This document shows positions 1 to 13,400 of a DNA stretch of 64,000 nt, in pieces; within the stretch, counting starts at the first letter, position 1; every line of letters starts with the position of its first letter. Made by a program: the position numbers and the translations under genes. The notes below the pieces were generated by a model. The model saw nothing but the letters and a program-made list of their open reading frames with translations. It did no database searches and was not told the DNA's origin. Origin of the DNA: Tyto alba. Its lineage: Eukaryota > Chordata > Aves > Strigiformes > Tytonidae. The stretch is from NCBI RefSeq assembly GCF_018691265.1, contig NW_024881327.1, positions 25,785,936 to 25,849,935 of the forward strand. Reading direction: 5' to 3'.

Positions 1-289
1 TAAGGTGCTTGACAGTTCTTGCGGGTTTGGGAACTGGAGCTGAGAGGCTCCTCCATGCGGCAAGGAGACACCCAAGCTCACCTAGTGCATGAGCCAGCAG
101 TGCCTTGGGGAGCAACCTGGGCTTCCTTGGGCTTACCTAAACAACATGAGGGCTAGGGCCAGAAAGAGAGCCTGGGAAGGGAGCAGAAGGCTAGAGAGTT
201 GGTGGCCTGTAGCTGTGCCACCTTAAAATAACTCCCAGGCAATGTACCTCTAAAAACCCACATGTGCAGCAGTTACTCAAATCCCTCTT

Positions 290-503
290 CTGTAATTGGT
301 TCCCAAGGCTGCCGGCCTCCCGCAGTATGGGGATTTGCATACAGCCCATTTTTTTCCACAATAACCATCTCTCTAGTTATTATGCAAATCAGATACCATG
401 AATCAAAGAGTACACAACTGCTGTTGCGGAGTTACAACCATTGTTATGACTCAGGAAAGAGCCATCTCTGCATCTGATGAAGTAACCCCATTGCAGTATA
501 AAG
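290..503 (+). promoter_or_regulatory. Candidate enhancer/promoter motif cluster (two octamers, SOX, AP-1, TATA)
   Basis: The motifs are TAATTG (293-298), ATTTGCAT (333-340), its inverted partner ATGCAAAT (382-389), a SOX-like CATTGTTATG (439-448) overlapping a consensus AP-1 site TGACTCA (447-453), and TATAAAG (497-503). Single motifs are common by chance, but this density within about 210 bp is notable. No open frame or splice signal shows a transcript starting here. Function is inference. Confidence 0.3.
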
Positions 504-519
504 GCAAGATTTGATGGAA

Positions 520-3500
520 GCATCCACAGCTGAATCATAAGAAGGACAGCTTGATGCTTAGCAGATCTACAGAGCCAGAGCAGGGATAGTCCCGCTTCTG
601 CTGGACCAAACCGAGAATCTCCCAGGAAATTTGGCAGGAGTGCATTGCCAATCAAGCCATATAAAAGTATTAAGGAAAGAAAAAAAGCAAGAAACTTGAT
701 TTCTGAGCTGACGAGAAAGAAAACTAGCTGGCTTTAAGTGGAGATTTTTAATGAAACTTTACAAGTATTTGTTGGTTCATTCTTGAAAATGGTGTCATGT
801 TTATTTAAACTGCTCTATCTCAGCACTATTCAAAATGCTCAGACTGGAGAGCTGACAGGGATGTGCCATGGTTTTTTTTTTTTTCCTAAGTTGTTTCTTC
901 TTAAAGAAATAGAGTTGAAACATGTCAAATGAGAGAAATGTGACTGGCAGCTGAGCTGTCGCACATCTTCCGGGAGCTCTGTTAGTGGCTGTCAAAGAGA
1001 AATCACCTGTGAGAGAAAACAGGCAGAGGGGAACTACCAGCAGTTTCAGAAAAGAGATCTTTGGGCTTAAGAGGGCCTGAAGACAACCTTCTCTCTTGTG
1101 ATTTCTTTAGGTTCTGCTTTCTACAGTCTGGCTTTGGTTTGGGAAATTAAAGGGAGATAAGACTGGGTTGGACCTTTTTGTCTTTTGCCTAGAAATCCAG
1201 AGGCATTTTCTTCTTGGAGACCACACCTCACTGAATGCACTGAGGAGCTTTGAAACCATCTCCTGATCACCTCTTTGGATATGGAATGGTGGTTTTCTAT
1301 TGTCAGTCCTGGTAAATTTTGCAGTGGAAATGCAGATCCCTTAATAAGCTGTGCATGCCCAGATCTATACGTTACTCATATGAACTAGCTTTGCCTGTTC
1401 ACCTTGGAAATATTTTACTGATATCCAGGGGTCCACAGACCAGAGCAAAACCCCACTGCCACAGGGTAAGCTCCTCGGCACAGAAACACGGTCGGTTGGG
1501 GCACAGAAACACAGGCAAGAGAGACTGTGATTTTGGCCATGCTCATCCGTACACGGGCACCCATACCCAGCACCACCATTTGCTGCCCGCTCTGCAAAAC
1601 CTTTTCTCCCTGTGAAAACAGAAAACCGGTGATTAATATAAATGGACAGGGTGGGTTTTGAGGAGTGATTTGTTTCCCAAACACTAGATGGAGCTGGGTA
1701 ATTGAGGTTCATTTCCAGCCTCCCTGCAGGTCATGGAGGAGCTGAGGGAGGCGGTGGAGTTGGCAGTCATTCACCCTGCCACCTCCTAGAAGCTGGTTCC
1801 AGGGCTCCGTAATAGGTTTGCTTTTTTTATTAGCAACAATAGCCTCATACAGCAAGGCTAGCCTCATCCTGACATTACATGAAATAGGTCAGTATTTGGA
1901 TAGACAGATTTATTGTGCAGTTTGCATTTAGGCTTAACGGTTAAAATAAATAGTTCTTTTCTTCCCTTGGGAGCTGATGAGCCAGACTCACTTCCAAACA
2001 ACTGAAGACTTCTGTACTTTTTGACAAACACAGTTCTCCAATTAAGAACAGTAAATAGGATTATACAGTCTGAAAAGGCTCTTTATCACTAGAAAGTTTG
2101 TATGTGGGAAGTGGGGGTCTCTCTTTAGTGTTCATTGTAATTCTTTTAAAATACAAACTAATGATTTTGTCACATCCAGAGTTCAGGGTTTTCAAAGGGA
2201 AAAGCTGCTTAAAGGCAGTCAGCCTTCTGAGGGAAGAGATCTGCATCCATATGATTAATTCTGTATAATATATGCAGAATTAATATATATTTTTAATCAA
2301 AGTTTTTAAGATGCAATCTTTGTTTTAAGTCATGAAGAAAAATAAGTCCTTTATTTTTATTTCAGGAGATATTTTTATTGTGTGAGGTTGACATATATAT
2401 ATATACACATATTTGTCTTTAAATCAAAGTGGAATAAATGACACGGGTCAGAAAAGGCCAAATAGTTTAGCACATCAGGAACTCGGCGTGACAGCTGTCT
2501 GCCAGGGGCTTTAAAGATACCACAAACCTAGTGCAGAGAAGATAGAAAATAACCTGTTGGCAAAAGAAGTTTGATCCAAAACTCCAGCAGTGAGTACCTG
2601 GGTGATATCATACAACATGCAGTCTTCCATCCTATATCACATGGCTGCAGATGTTCATATTATGTATACAATCGTCTAATCTCTCTTGACTCTAGAACAT
2701 CTGTGACAGATTAATTATGCATTGTGTAAAGAAAAAGCATGGTGATTTAATTAGTTTTCTGATTACTGATTTTCTGTTCCATTGGCTCCCTCTCTTGTCC
2801 TTGTAATATGAAACAGGATTTACCAGTTTATTTTCCATATTTTCTTTCATCCTCTACAACCCAGCTTTCTTACCAGGCCAGTTTTCCCTGCATTCATTTC
2901 ATTTTTGTGACTTCCCTACACCCCTTCCATTTCCACTATGTTTCTTTCAGATTAAGTGGCTAGAAATGTAAATATTAATCTAGGTGGAAGGAATACCATC
3001 TCTTTCCAGATTGGTATCCTTGGATTTTTTGCATTCCAGATGCAGAATGATGACATGAATTGCAATATGCAGAGAATACAGTGATGATGATATTGTAAGA
3101 CAGACAAATGATGTCCTGGACTTGCTACAGTATAATTTACACTGATACAGATTGCATTATGCCCTTTCTATTGTCACCAGGTATATCCTTTATTGTTTTC
3201 TTAGGAATTCCTTAACAGCTCAAGTAGTAGTTGAAATTTTGTCATTTAGCTACATTTTTGCAAGATTTCTTTTGTCTCCCAGTTCTGTTTTTCTCCCAGG
3301 ACAGGTACACCTTTAGAGCCTGTTATTGGCTGATTTTTCAGCCTCCTACACTTCTGATTTACACCAGATTTGAAGAGCTTTCTTCTACTTGTGAGGTGCC
3401 TCAGGTGTGCTGGGCATTGAGATGGCATGGTAATTCCTATCTTTTCCTTACAGCTTGATGTTGAACTGGCTCATCTGCTCTCCTGCGCCCAATTTCTCCT

Positions 3501-5400
3501 CTCACATTGTTTTGGGGACCATCACTCTAGTCAGATGATGAGAAATAAAAAGTGAAAAATAGGGTTTTTAAAAAAATTTGAAATCTAGTCACCGTTTGAT
3601 TTTGGTATTTATGTACTGCTCTTTGCCTTCTCTGCACTTCTGCATGAACACAGAGTGATCTGATGAAAGGTGCTCAGATTTAAGCACTTTCATGGCTCCT
3701 CTCACACGTGGGAATACATAGATTTTCAGTGCTGAATGAAGAATCTGCACGTACTTTAAAGGAGATTGCATTTTGCTTGCATTTTTACTGTAATTCTCCA
3801 ATTTGCTTGTACTTGAAATGTGCCTTCTTTCTTAGACAAAGGAGAAGACGGCCAACCAGTGTAGGAGAGTGAAGCTCAGTGTGGAGCAAGGCACATTGAA
3901 GCTGCAGTTGTTGGAAATAGTCTTTTAACGTCCTGGCTTGATGCCCCTATTTTCTTGGTGCCCAAGGCAGTTTCACACACTTCCCAGCAATCCATCTGTG
4001 AAAGACAGAAATGCAGCAACAATGCTCAATGCACAAGCTTCGGGGAAGACAGAGGAAGAGCCTTTACTCTCAGTGGCTGTGCTCAGTAAGACACTGAGAA
4101 ATTCATTCAGTTCAATTGACACATGCTGCAAAGCAAAAGGATGTTTAGGAAAAAAATCTTTACAACACACTATAAAACACACATCTGCAAGTGACTGTAA
4201 TTGCTAAGGTATCTCTGCACCAATACAGTTGTGTAGAAAATTAAGGTTTTGAAAGGAAGGTTGAAGAAAAAATTGTGGCTGACTACAGGACAGCTTTTTG
4301 CTTATAGACATCAGTTGGGATTAGAAATTTATCAAATTGTGTTTCAGCACCATGAAAAGCCATTGCTACTCTCTTGGAAGGTGAATTTTCAATAAATATG
4401 TCTTCAGTGACTTTCAATTAGGGTATTTCAATTTACCTAAAGTCTGTGCAGTAAAATATTTATCATCACCCTCAGGAACATAGGATCTTGCTATTTAAAA
4501 TAAATAAAAAATGTGGCCTGTTTGCTTAGCATCCAATACTTACTTTCATAGCTGAGATATATCCTTTTCATCTAGAATTAAATCCCCCAGTGCCTTTCAG
4601 TTTTGAGAAGCATCATCTGTAGAAGAACTGGATGTTTAGTTCAGCTGGGGGATTTTCATGGAAGCAGGTATTTAGACTAACCAGTACAAGAATGATCTGA
4701 AACTACATGTGTAGGCTATCTATATTTGAAGGCCAGCCTTTTGCTTTATTTCCAATCTGAATTTGGTCTTTTCCAGTTCTACCTCAAAAGCCACTTAAGA
4801 TACAAGAATTGACTGTTGAATATTTGGTATACTCTAGTAGGCACCTACTGAGGCTAAGATCCTGTGTAACAGGGTAAGTGGTTACATTGAGTCACCATCT
4901 GAAACCCACTGGCTTCTCCTCCCAAAGAGAGGAGTGGGTTTCTGTGTGAATCACCAGGGCTGTTACTATAAACAGCTTTATGGTACGATCGTGCGCTGTG
5001 GTGTAACCCTGCAAAGAGCTGCCTTCTGGTGCAGCTCAGAAAGGAGACAATACGCAGCTACTGAATCATTTCTCATGGTGGTTCCCCAGCCCTGCTAACT
5101 AGTTCAAGGCCCTGGCCTCCCACCCTCACTGCCTTCCTTTGCAGGGTCTGGCTCCTTGGGCTCTGCAAGGACCTGGTGGTTTTCCTACCCAGGGAGGCAA
5201 GAGGGAGGTTCGCGACCCAGCAAAGGGACACCCCACTGCAGAGCTGCAGGCACCACCAGCCCTCCTTGGCTCACACTGCTACCTACATCAGGTTAAGCAG
5301 GACTCAGTGAAAAGAGGTCACACAGTCGGACAGAAGGTAGAGAAAAAGCCCAGACAATCCAAAACCAGGAGCATTTGCTACAAATCATGTGTCTGGTTTC
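520..5400. other. Intergenic sequence, no gene seen
   Basis: Only short, unrelated open frames occur on both strands. A (TA)n run lies near 2,394-2,405. No splice-supported exon, repeat family or RNA gene was recognised. Confidence 0.7.
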
Positions 5401-5408
5401 TGAAATGG

Positions 5409-5595
5409 AAAAAAAAAAAAAAAAAAAAAAAAAAAACCCACAAACAAGCAAACAAAAAACCCAACCCCCCCCCAAAAAAAAACACAAAACAAAACAAGAA
5501 AAACCCCAACAACAACAAAAAGCAACAAACAAACATACAAACAAAAAAACACAAAAAAAAACCCCAAACAACCAAACAAACAAAAAATCCCACAA
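5409..5595. repeat. A/C-only low-complexity tract
   Basis: It starts with 28 consecutive A (5,409-5,436) and continues about 160 bp almost entirely of A and C: imperfect (CAAA)n/(CAA)n units and a run of nine C. G and T are nearly absent on this strand. The overlapping open frames (lysine/asparagine/threonine-rich or phenylalanine-rich) are artefacts of this composition. Confidence 0.9.
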
Positions 5596-5599
5596 TTTT

Positions 5600-8500
5600 T
5601 TGGCTGAAATAAGCCTACTGCATTGCACTTCTAACTTCTGAGCAGAGTAGAAATGAATACAAAGTGCCTCTCCCCAAGGGGATCCAGATACTGCCTCAAG
5701 CCCAAAGTTAGGGTGGTGTCTGAGGGATGCTACTTGAGGTGAGCTAGATGTACTTCCAGGTAGAATTCAATAAGTATCTGAATAGATGAAGATTTCTGAA
5801 TAAGCTTTTCAAGACTTTCATACTTCTGTAAGCCCAACAAAGCCTATTCTGTAGACAGAGAGAGACAAATTCTCATTTGGGCTGCAGGTGGCCAAGATAG
5901 GCCTTGGTTATTTCAGTGCAGTTTGGTGAAAAGTCTTATTGGGAACAGAGATAAGCTATACAACTCACATGTATATTTGGAAAAGCCTACCCATGTTGAT
6001 ACAATGATCGTGCTCCATAAACACCATGTTTCCATAACCCAGAAAAATTGAAGGCTGGAAGCACACAGAGGTGGAGATGTATCCAAGGGTGTATTCTCAC
6101 CCTTGCTACTTTTTCAAATCTGAGCAATGTTGATGCAGAGATATATCAGAAGACTGATATTGTCAGGACAAACACTCAAAATTCAGAAATGCATCACGGG
6201 TTTTAATGAAATCAAAAGCTGCTCTGTAAGGAGCATTTTCCAATACAGATAGAAGCTTTCTGCTGAAGGAATGATGCAGTTCAGCCAGAGTGGAAAAAAA
6301 GTCTCTTACACAGAATCCAGTGTGAAAACATGGCAGAGACTTTGGACCCATAAGTGAGAAATGTTATTAATATTGGTGTTTAGAATGCATTTTAATATTG
6401 CTGTACATCAAAGGGCCTTGGTTAGGTATTTGCTACTTGACCATGAAGATCCAGGAATGAGCAGAACATTCAAGATTATTAACTCCAGTGAACCCTGAAA
6501 TGAGAAGATATTACCTAGTTTACAATATCTTTCTGAGATGGTAGCGTGATTTTCCCTTATAACCCTTCCCCTCTCCTTTTGAATTTCCTTTTTTTTTTTT
6601 TCCCTTTTTACCCCTTCAGGTTTTCCTCATTTAAGAAATTCCACTGTGACAGTAATTAAAATTGTTCTTGACAAACATATTTCCTTATCGATATGGTATT
6701 ATTGATTGTAAATTGGTCTGCATTGATATTTTAATACTAGCTACAACAGGATGCTTTTGAGCAGAAGCAATAAAGTCATTAACATTATCACCTGGAGTTC
6801 CTGAAATATCCATTTGTCTCCCAGTTCAAAAACTCTTTGCCCTCCGAGGAAGGGGGAGAAAGGAGGAACTTCTTTTTTCTCATTTGTATTTTTAATGAGC
6901 TAGAAAACCCAATGGGTTTATTATAATTACAATGCATTTAAAGTTTCACAGAATTATGACTAATGTTACAAAGGACAAAGTTAATTAAATTAGAGCTGTA
7001 TGACTGGATTTTGTATGCATTTCTGACCAGGAGTGCATGCAGGTACAGAGCTACCATCAGAACTGGTAATATTGAAACACTTTAAATTCAAAGTTAATTT
7101 GACTGTGAGAAGGAATATCGGACTATACCATATCGCGCGGATTCCCTGAGCCTGTCTATGTGTTCGGAGTACGTGTGTTGCTGGCTATCATTACAGACAG
7201 ATCTGCCAATGAAGTCAGAGAAGGATGCCAAACTAACAGCTAACACTGTCATTAACTTGAGCATTTGCTGTGATTTCTTCATTGACAAACATGTTTGTTA
7301 GAACACATACCAGGCGGTGACATCCTAGGAGGGAAGCAAGAACAAGGAAATTAAGACAGTTTGCTTGACATGCAAGTTATCATCTCAACTCTAACTAGCT
7401 TCTGAAAAAGATAAAAAGATACACTCTAAAAAAAAAAAAAAAAAAAAGAAAAAAACAACATGGAAGAGAATACACAGCAGCTTCATTTTATTTTCAGGCA
7501 ACTGCTGTTCCATTTTTTCACAGTATTTAAGGTAAACTCCATTCTTTCCTAAGTATATTATTCTAGATTCTCTTTAAACACAGAAGCCTTTCTCTCCGTG
7601 GCTACAAGTTTCTGTCTTGTTCACCTTTCTTCTGTCAGGCTGCAATTGAACCTATAAGGTGTACTTCTTACGGTACTGTAATCCAATCACATGAAAACTT
7701 TGGAGTCAGCTGAAAAGAAAGTGAATCAGAGGCTAGCAGTCATTAAATAGTGCAAATGATATTTTCTGAAAACAAAGGTTTTGAAATTTGGGACTTACAT
7801 GAAGCTATAGAAACAAGTCTCTTTTAAGCAATGACCAGCACACACACAAGTTCATATACTGACATTTTCTCTCAGAGTTTTGCAGTGATGGAGACCTGGA
7901 TCAAATGCTATCAGCACTGGTAAAAGTGCTCTCATGAACTGAAATTTCCTACTATCTAACACTTAAGCAACCAGGACTATTCAGGGTTAACAAAACAGTC
8001 TAAAAAATATTTGTTTGGGACTAAACTCATCATTACTAAAAAAAAAAAAAAAAAGTGTGGAAGCTGAATTTCTAAAGTAAATCTATACCTTTTATGAAAT
8101 GGGACTGTAATAAAAATGCCATACATGTGTATAAAAGCTATTGTTTCACAAAGAAAGTAATTCGATTTGCATTAATACAATGGATGAGACTACAGCAGAA
8201 GAAAAGAGTCAGAAATCAATGGCTATGCTTTTCAACAAATTGAATCTTCCATAGCAGCATTTTCCATACGTATTAGGTGTAGAGACTTCCATATCAAGAA
8301 GCAAAACTGAACACAGAGAGGGAAAAATCCTATACTTTTGCACTATAATTTTAGTATTACATTGTTGCAATTGAATTTCACAAATAAAGCAACAAATATG
8401 TCCCTTTAAGAGTAAGAATAAGAAACACCAATTGCAAGTATGAAATTCATATGAAATAAATATATTTTGTAATGAAAAAAAGTCCCTGAAAGATAGTGTG

Positions 8501-9491
8501 TCAAAGCTTGCTTTTCTGCAAGACTGATTTACACTGAATAAAATTTCAATGAGAGGCCTTTTCTCGCTTAAAGCATTCTCAGTTCTCTGTGTTCTGAAGA
8601 CAGCTGGACCCAACAGCACAACTCAGAAATACAACTTAATGCAGGGTTTCAGCTGCTGAACCCAAGGCAACTTAGCAAAAAGCCTTTCACCAGTCTCAGA
8701 CCGAGGTAACAGGGGGTGTGGGGGACTTACTCTGGAAGTGGCCTCATTTCCACCCAATTCCACCACACCGGACCTCTGAAGTGGTACCTTAGGCTAATAG
8801 CTGAGGACTGCCAGGTCAAAGTGGGATTGTGGTGATTTTCCTGGTTTCTACTGTAGCCTTCAAGCAGCAGTGGCACCAGTGTCATCCCCGATTGCTGCCT
8901 GACCAGCCCGTGAGATATGGCATGATCCACTCCAACCTATTGCTGCCCCGGTGACCTGGAGAGGTGACTCCTGGAAAAGAGAGAGGGACAGCAGCTGTGG
9001 CTCCAAGTTTGCCTAATACATCTCCCAATCTCTCTACAGGCATCCCTCAGCTGAAGCAGAGAGGCCAAGATAAAACACTGTTGACATGTCTGTATTCATA
9101 TTTTTAAAGAAAAAGAAAAAAAATTAAAGAAAAATACACAAACAAACAAACAAAAACTCTTGTAGGATCCTCCATAATTTCCATTCAAAAGGATTAGTCA
9201 AGGACAAAACCAAATTTCTGTTTTCTCACTTTGCCTTAAAGAAAGGCTTTGCATTTAATAACCAGAAGGACATTGCAAAGGGATGGAAAGCAAATCTGAA
9301 CAGTTTGGTAATGCTAAATTCAGGCTACCGGAAAACCTATATCTACCCTTGTGATTTTAGTTTTTAAAAAGCCTCATTTTGTTTGTGAGTAAAATGAAAA
9401 GGCCAGTTATTCAAACTGGTATTGCATAGGCCCTCTTATAAAAATGTGGCTAGTCCAGCAGATGAGCAGAAGCTTACCTCATAATCATTAG
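5600..9491. other. Intergenic sequence, no gene seen
   Basis: No exon was recognised. A-runs lie at 7,428-7,447 and 8,038-8,054, and a (CAAA)n-like stretch at about 9,136-9,155. The block 6,640-7,080 is described separately. The 136-residue minus-strand frame at 8,209-8,619 has no recognisable features. Confidence 0.7.
6640..7080. promoter_or_regulatory. AT-rich block dense in homeodomain-type motifs
   Basis: It contains ATCGAT (6,688-6,693), ATTGATTGTAAA, TTTTAATGAGCTAG, TTATAATTACAAT, GTTAATTAAATTAG (6,980-6,993) and ATGCATTT, with no repeat-family signature. The texture resembles conserved vertebrate non-coding enhancers. PDGFRA-KIT intergenic regions are known to hold regulatory elements. 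Conservation cannot be tested here. Confidence 0.25.
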
Positions 9492-9496
9492 TAAGA

Positions 9497-10494
9497 TGTG
9501 CTGGGTTTCTGTGCCGCTGCTTTTTTTTTTTTGGTAGCAGGGAAGGGGGCTACAGCAGTGCCCCTGTGAGAAGCTTCTCAAAAGCTGCTCCAGCTGCAGG
9601 ATGGACCCGCCTCTGTCAAGGGCCAAGCCAGTCAATTGCACCTCTGTGATAACGTATATAAGAAGGGGACTTGTGAGGAGGAGTTGAGACAAGGACAGAC
9701 ACCCAGGTCAGTGGAAGGGAGGAGGAAGATGTGGGGCAGGTGTGCTGGAGCAGCGACCCCTGTATCCCACGGAGAGACAGCAGGGCTGCCCACTGTGACA
9801 CATGGAGGTCCACGGTGGAGTGGAAGCCAACCTGAAGCCTGTGGAGAAGCCCACACCAAGACAGGCATCTACACCTACAGAAGGCAGGGACCCTGAGGGG
9901 AGAAGTGGTACCCGCTGTTGTTGTTTGGCGCTGGGGAGGACTGCAACACGCAGGGGTGACCCACGCCAGAGCAGCCTGGCAACGGCTGCGGCCCGTGGGG
10001 AACACTCATGCCAGAGAAGGTTTGTGGAGAACTGTCTGCAGTGAGAGGAGCCACATGGAGCAAGGGAGGGATGTGTGGCGTTCACCTCCCATCCTGAGAA
10101 GGAAGGAGCAGCGAGCTGACTGTAACCCCCATCCCCTGCCCCTGCGCCTCTGGGGGAGGAGGTAGAGAGATCGGGAGCAGAGCTGAGCCCGGGAAGAAGA
10201 GAGGGGTGGGGGGAAGGTGTTTTTTTGGATGTGGTGGTGCTTCTCATTGTCTCCACCTTGTCACTTAAGTGTTGTCTTGTTAGCATTTAAATTAAAGTGA
10301 TGTTTCTTTTCTTCCACTAAGGAGTCTGTCTTCTGCCTGTAACCATAATGGGTGAGTGACTCCTCCCAGACCTTAGATGGAATCCTTGAGCTGATTCCTG
10401 TTCCTATATTCTCCCCCCCCATTCCTGCAATGGGGGCGGGAGTGAGCGAGCGGCTGCATGGTGCTCAGTTGCCCTCTGGACCTAAACCACGACA
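9497..10494 (+). mobile_element. Solo LTR of an avian endogenous retrovirus (copy 1)
   Basis: A 998-bp element starting TGTGCTGGGTTT and ending ACCACGACA, flanked by a perfect 5-bp target duplication TAAGA (9,492-9,496 and 10,495-10,499). It has a TATA box TATATAAG at 9,655-9,662 and a polyadenylation signal ATTAAA at 10,291-10,296. It aligns along its length with the LTR at 14,529-15,530 in opposite orientation. There is no internal retroviral sequence, so it is a solo LTR left by recombination. A 5-bp duplication suggests a class III/ERVL-like integrase. The family name was not assigned. Confidence 0.9.
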
Positions 10495-10499
10495 TAAGA

Positions 10500-13400
10500 T
10501 CAGAGACAGCCCTGTCCGAACAAGGCTAGCACTCCTGGCTGGGAGCGAGGAGCACGTTGGGGATCTGGAAAGCATCCCTACATGCAAGAGCTTACTCTTA
10601 CAATGTTCAAATTGCTACCGTTACCTGTGGCCACACTTTTTGTATCTCATCCTTCCCTTGGCGATCCTGGTGTGAATTTTAACAGCATCTAGGTGGAAAC
10701 AGCAGGCTTTATGTGATGCTTCTGGAAGTAGGTATCACTTTGAAACTCCAGCTCACCTTTGTGTGCTTCCATTTACAGCGTCCTCTTCTTGATGATGATT
10801 TGACCCAAGTCCACTGCAAGTAAGAAACTGGCACTGATGGGGTGTTTTTCACTTGTAACTCTTTTCGAATTATTGTGGCATGCTATTGGGGTCACCCTGA
10901 TGTCAGCATCTCTTTTGCTTTTGGCATTTTAAACACCGAGGTGTAATTTTCACAGCCAGTGCTTATGACCAGGTGTGAATGATATAAAGTAACCATCAAT
11001 CATCTGGCAGTACCCATATATCAAGGACTGAAGTGGCTAAATGTAATTAACTCTCCAATGCTTAATTGTGGATATAACATTTATGCCTGTGATTTGTTTA
11101 CCTGCAAATTCTGTGCAGGTGGTAAATTCTGGGGCTTAAAGATCTAGTATTCAGGTTTTTCTCTCTCCTAGTCTTTTCTTCTCTCAACTTACCATTTTGC
11201 CTTTTCCTGTTCAGGCTCAGGAGTGTTTTCATAAGAGAAAAACTAGCTTTGCAATCTTTACTCAAGTTAGTAATTTCTGTGCAGTGTCCCATTTATTTGA
11301 GTAAGTATTACCCGCAGGTGCAAGGCTTTGATGGTTTGGGCTCCTTTTCAACAGAAGAGAAGGTACCAGCCAGCAGTAATATTTTTACAGCACATGACAA
11401 GAACCAAGCACTGTCAGGAAGATTGCATTTACTTTGGAATATGAAAAACAACAAAATGAAATGAATAGGCATGAGGCATCCATGAGACAACAGCAGGCAA
11501 ATGTTGTGGGTTTTTTTTTTTTTTTTCACTCCTCTTTCAAAACATAAAGTTGATGTCCAGGAGAAACAAAATCATGATGCCAAATGCTCTCTCAGGAAGC
11601 CGTACCTACCTGATGCTGTGGTCATCAATAAGGGTGATCTGCTGCAGTAAAGGCCTATGTTTTTCCCACTGATATTTTATTATAAGCAGTCATATAAAAT
11701 AAGAAGAACATCTGTAGAGAAACTGTTAATTAAATAAGGGGCTATCTCTTTTACATATACAATTAAAATTATTATATTTTTCTAAGAAAGAACCAGGAGC
11801 GTGCTTTATATTTTTGACATGGATTGAATGTAAATATTTTCCCCGAACTGACACAGCTGAGTCAGAGAGATATGCTCAGTATGGCTACTTTGCTTGTCAG
11901 TGGGTTCACAGCTTCTTTTTAATTCCTGTTCTGTTGTGGCACCACACACATCCTCTCTCATTTCTCTGGCAAGCAAACCAGGCCCTTAGCCCTTAAGGAT
12001 GGTCCCAGTCCTATTGAACATGGGCTGACTTTCTTGAACCTCTGTGATGGCTTAAAGTCACTCTGATAATGTTAATGTGGAGAGTTTCTGTTGGCACAAT
12101 GTCACCCTATCACTGCATTTGAAAGCAATTGTATCTGCCAAGAGAAGACTCTGCAACATGCAAGCTAAAGCGTACTTTATTTAATATACTTTCTCTAATT
12201 ACTCTGCATGGCCAAAACTGTTACAGATGCTGAAAAGTCTCAATTCATTCCTGCAGTCCATACACAAACAAAACTAACTGTATGTTGGTGAGGATGGAAT
12301 TATTCAGTGCAAATAAATGTGCCGTGATCAACTAATTCCCTCTTAAATGAACAGATAACTTGCAAACTGATTCCTTGCTTTTCTTGAAGGCATCCTGGCA
12401 CATAAAGATTTGCCAGTCACTGATGCTGGGCTGGCGGCAGCTCAGTCCCAGACCCCTTCCACCACCCACAAGCTCTGCCAAGCCACCAGTGCTGCTTCTC
12501 CTGTGTCCTGGTGGGGTGAAGGAGGCAAGCTGATGTGAGAGCTGCAAACAGCAAACCACTCATCATCAGAAGCCTTCAGTGCTTGCAAGCACAAAGCATT
12601 CAGGGGCTGTAACCGTGCCACACACACAAGCCCAAGCTGAAGGGGCTGCCCTCTGTACATCATAGTGCGACGATTTTCACCTCGGACCATGGAAAATATT
12701 CACAAATTGCCTCATCTTCTATTTGATTAGCTGAGCTGCTTCTCCTATGCTTGTGAGGGGAGGCAGGGAGGGAAGGGATGACAAGCAGACCGCTGAGGTG
12801 GTAAAAGTAATAAGAACAAATTAGTCCCTGAGAATCTCTGCACTGCCATGAGTAGACCATGGCCATGTACTGCAGGCCAGTGCCTATTAACCTGCCTTCT
12901 AGGTATTTAGAAACACTCTGTATCACCTTCTCTATTAACTTCTCAGTCCTCAGAATAATACTAAAAGAAGTAGCTTCCTACCATTTTAAGAAGAAAGATT
13001 TCTCACCAGTGAATGAGGAATTCATGTATCAGACGATACATTAATATCTGCTTTTCAGTCACCTGCAACCAGTCCCGAAGGATAAGTAGCTGCTTACATT
13101 CTCTGGATTTCATGCTCTCCATGGCATTCCTGTATTATATAGGATAATGGCTTCAGGATGACTGTGTTGGAGGCAGAAGGGTTGCTGGGGACACTGGTGC
13201 AGGATGAATCTGTATTTTGTGTATGCTTGGAGCAACCACTGAGAAACAAGTGATGAGTAACAAACTGCCTACTCAAGTCAGCTTCTCTGGATGTATCCAC
13301 CTAACTTTAAATAATGCACTGAGGAAAAAAAAAAAGGTTATTCAACAAATACTGTTTCCAAGTGAGTCTCTCTGGTGTATCTGCTTTTTTACATACACTA

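Noticed and set aside
5139..5641. Lys/Asn/Thr-rich and Phe-rich open frames
   Set aside because: They are produced by the A/C-only low-complexity tract and its complement.
9708..10286. 192-codon minus-strand open frame
   Set aside because: It lies entirely within the solo LTR, antisense to it. LTRs of this type do not code, and the aligned second LTR does not keep the frame.
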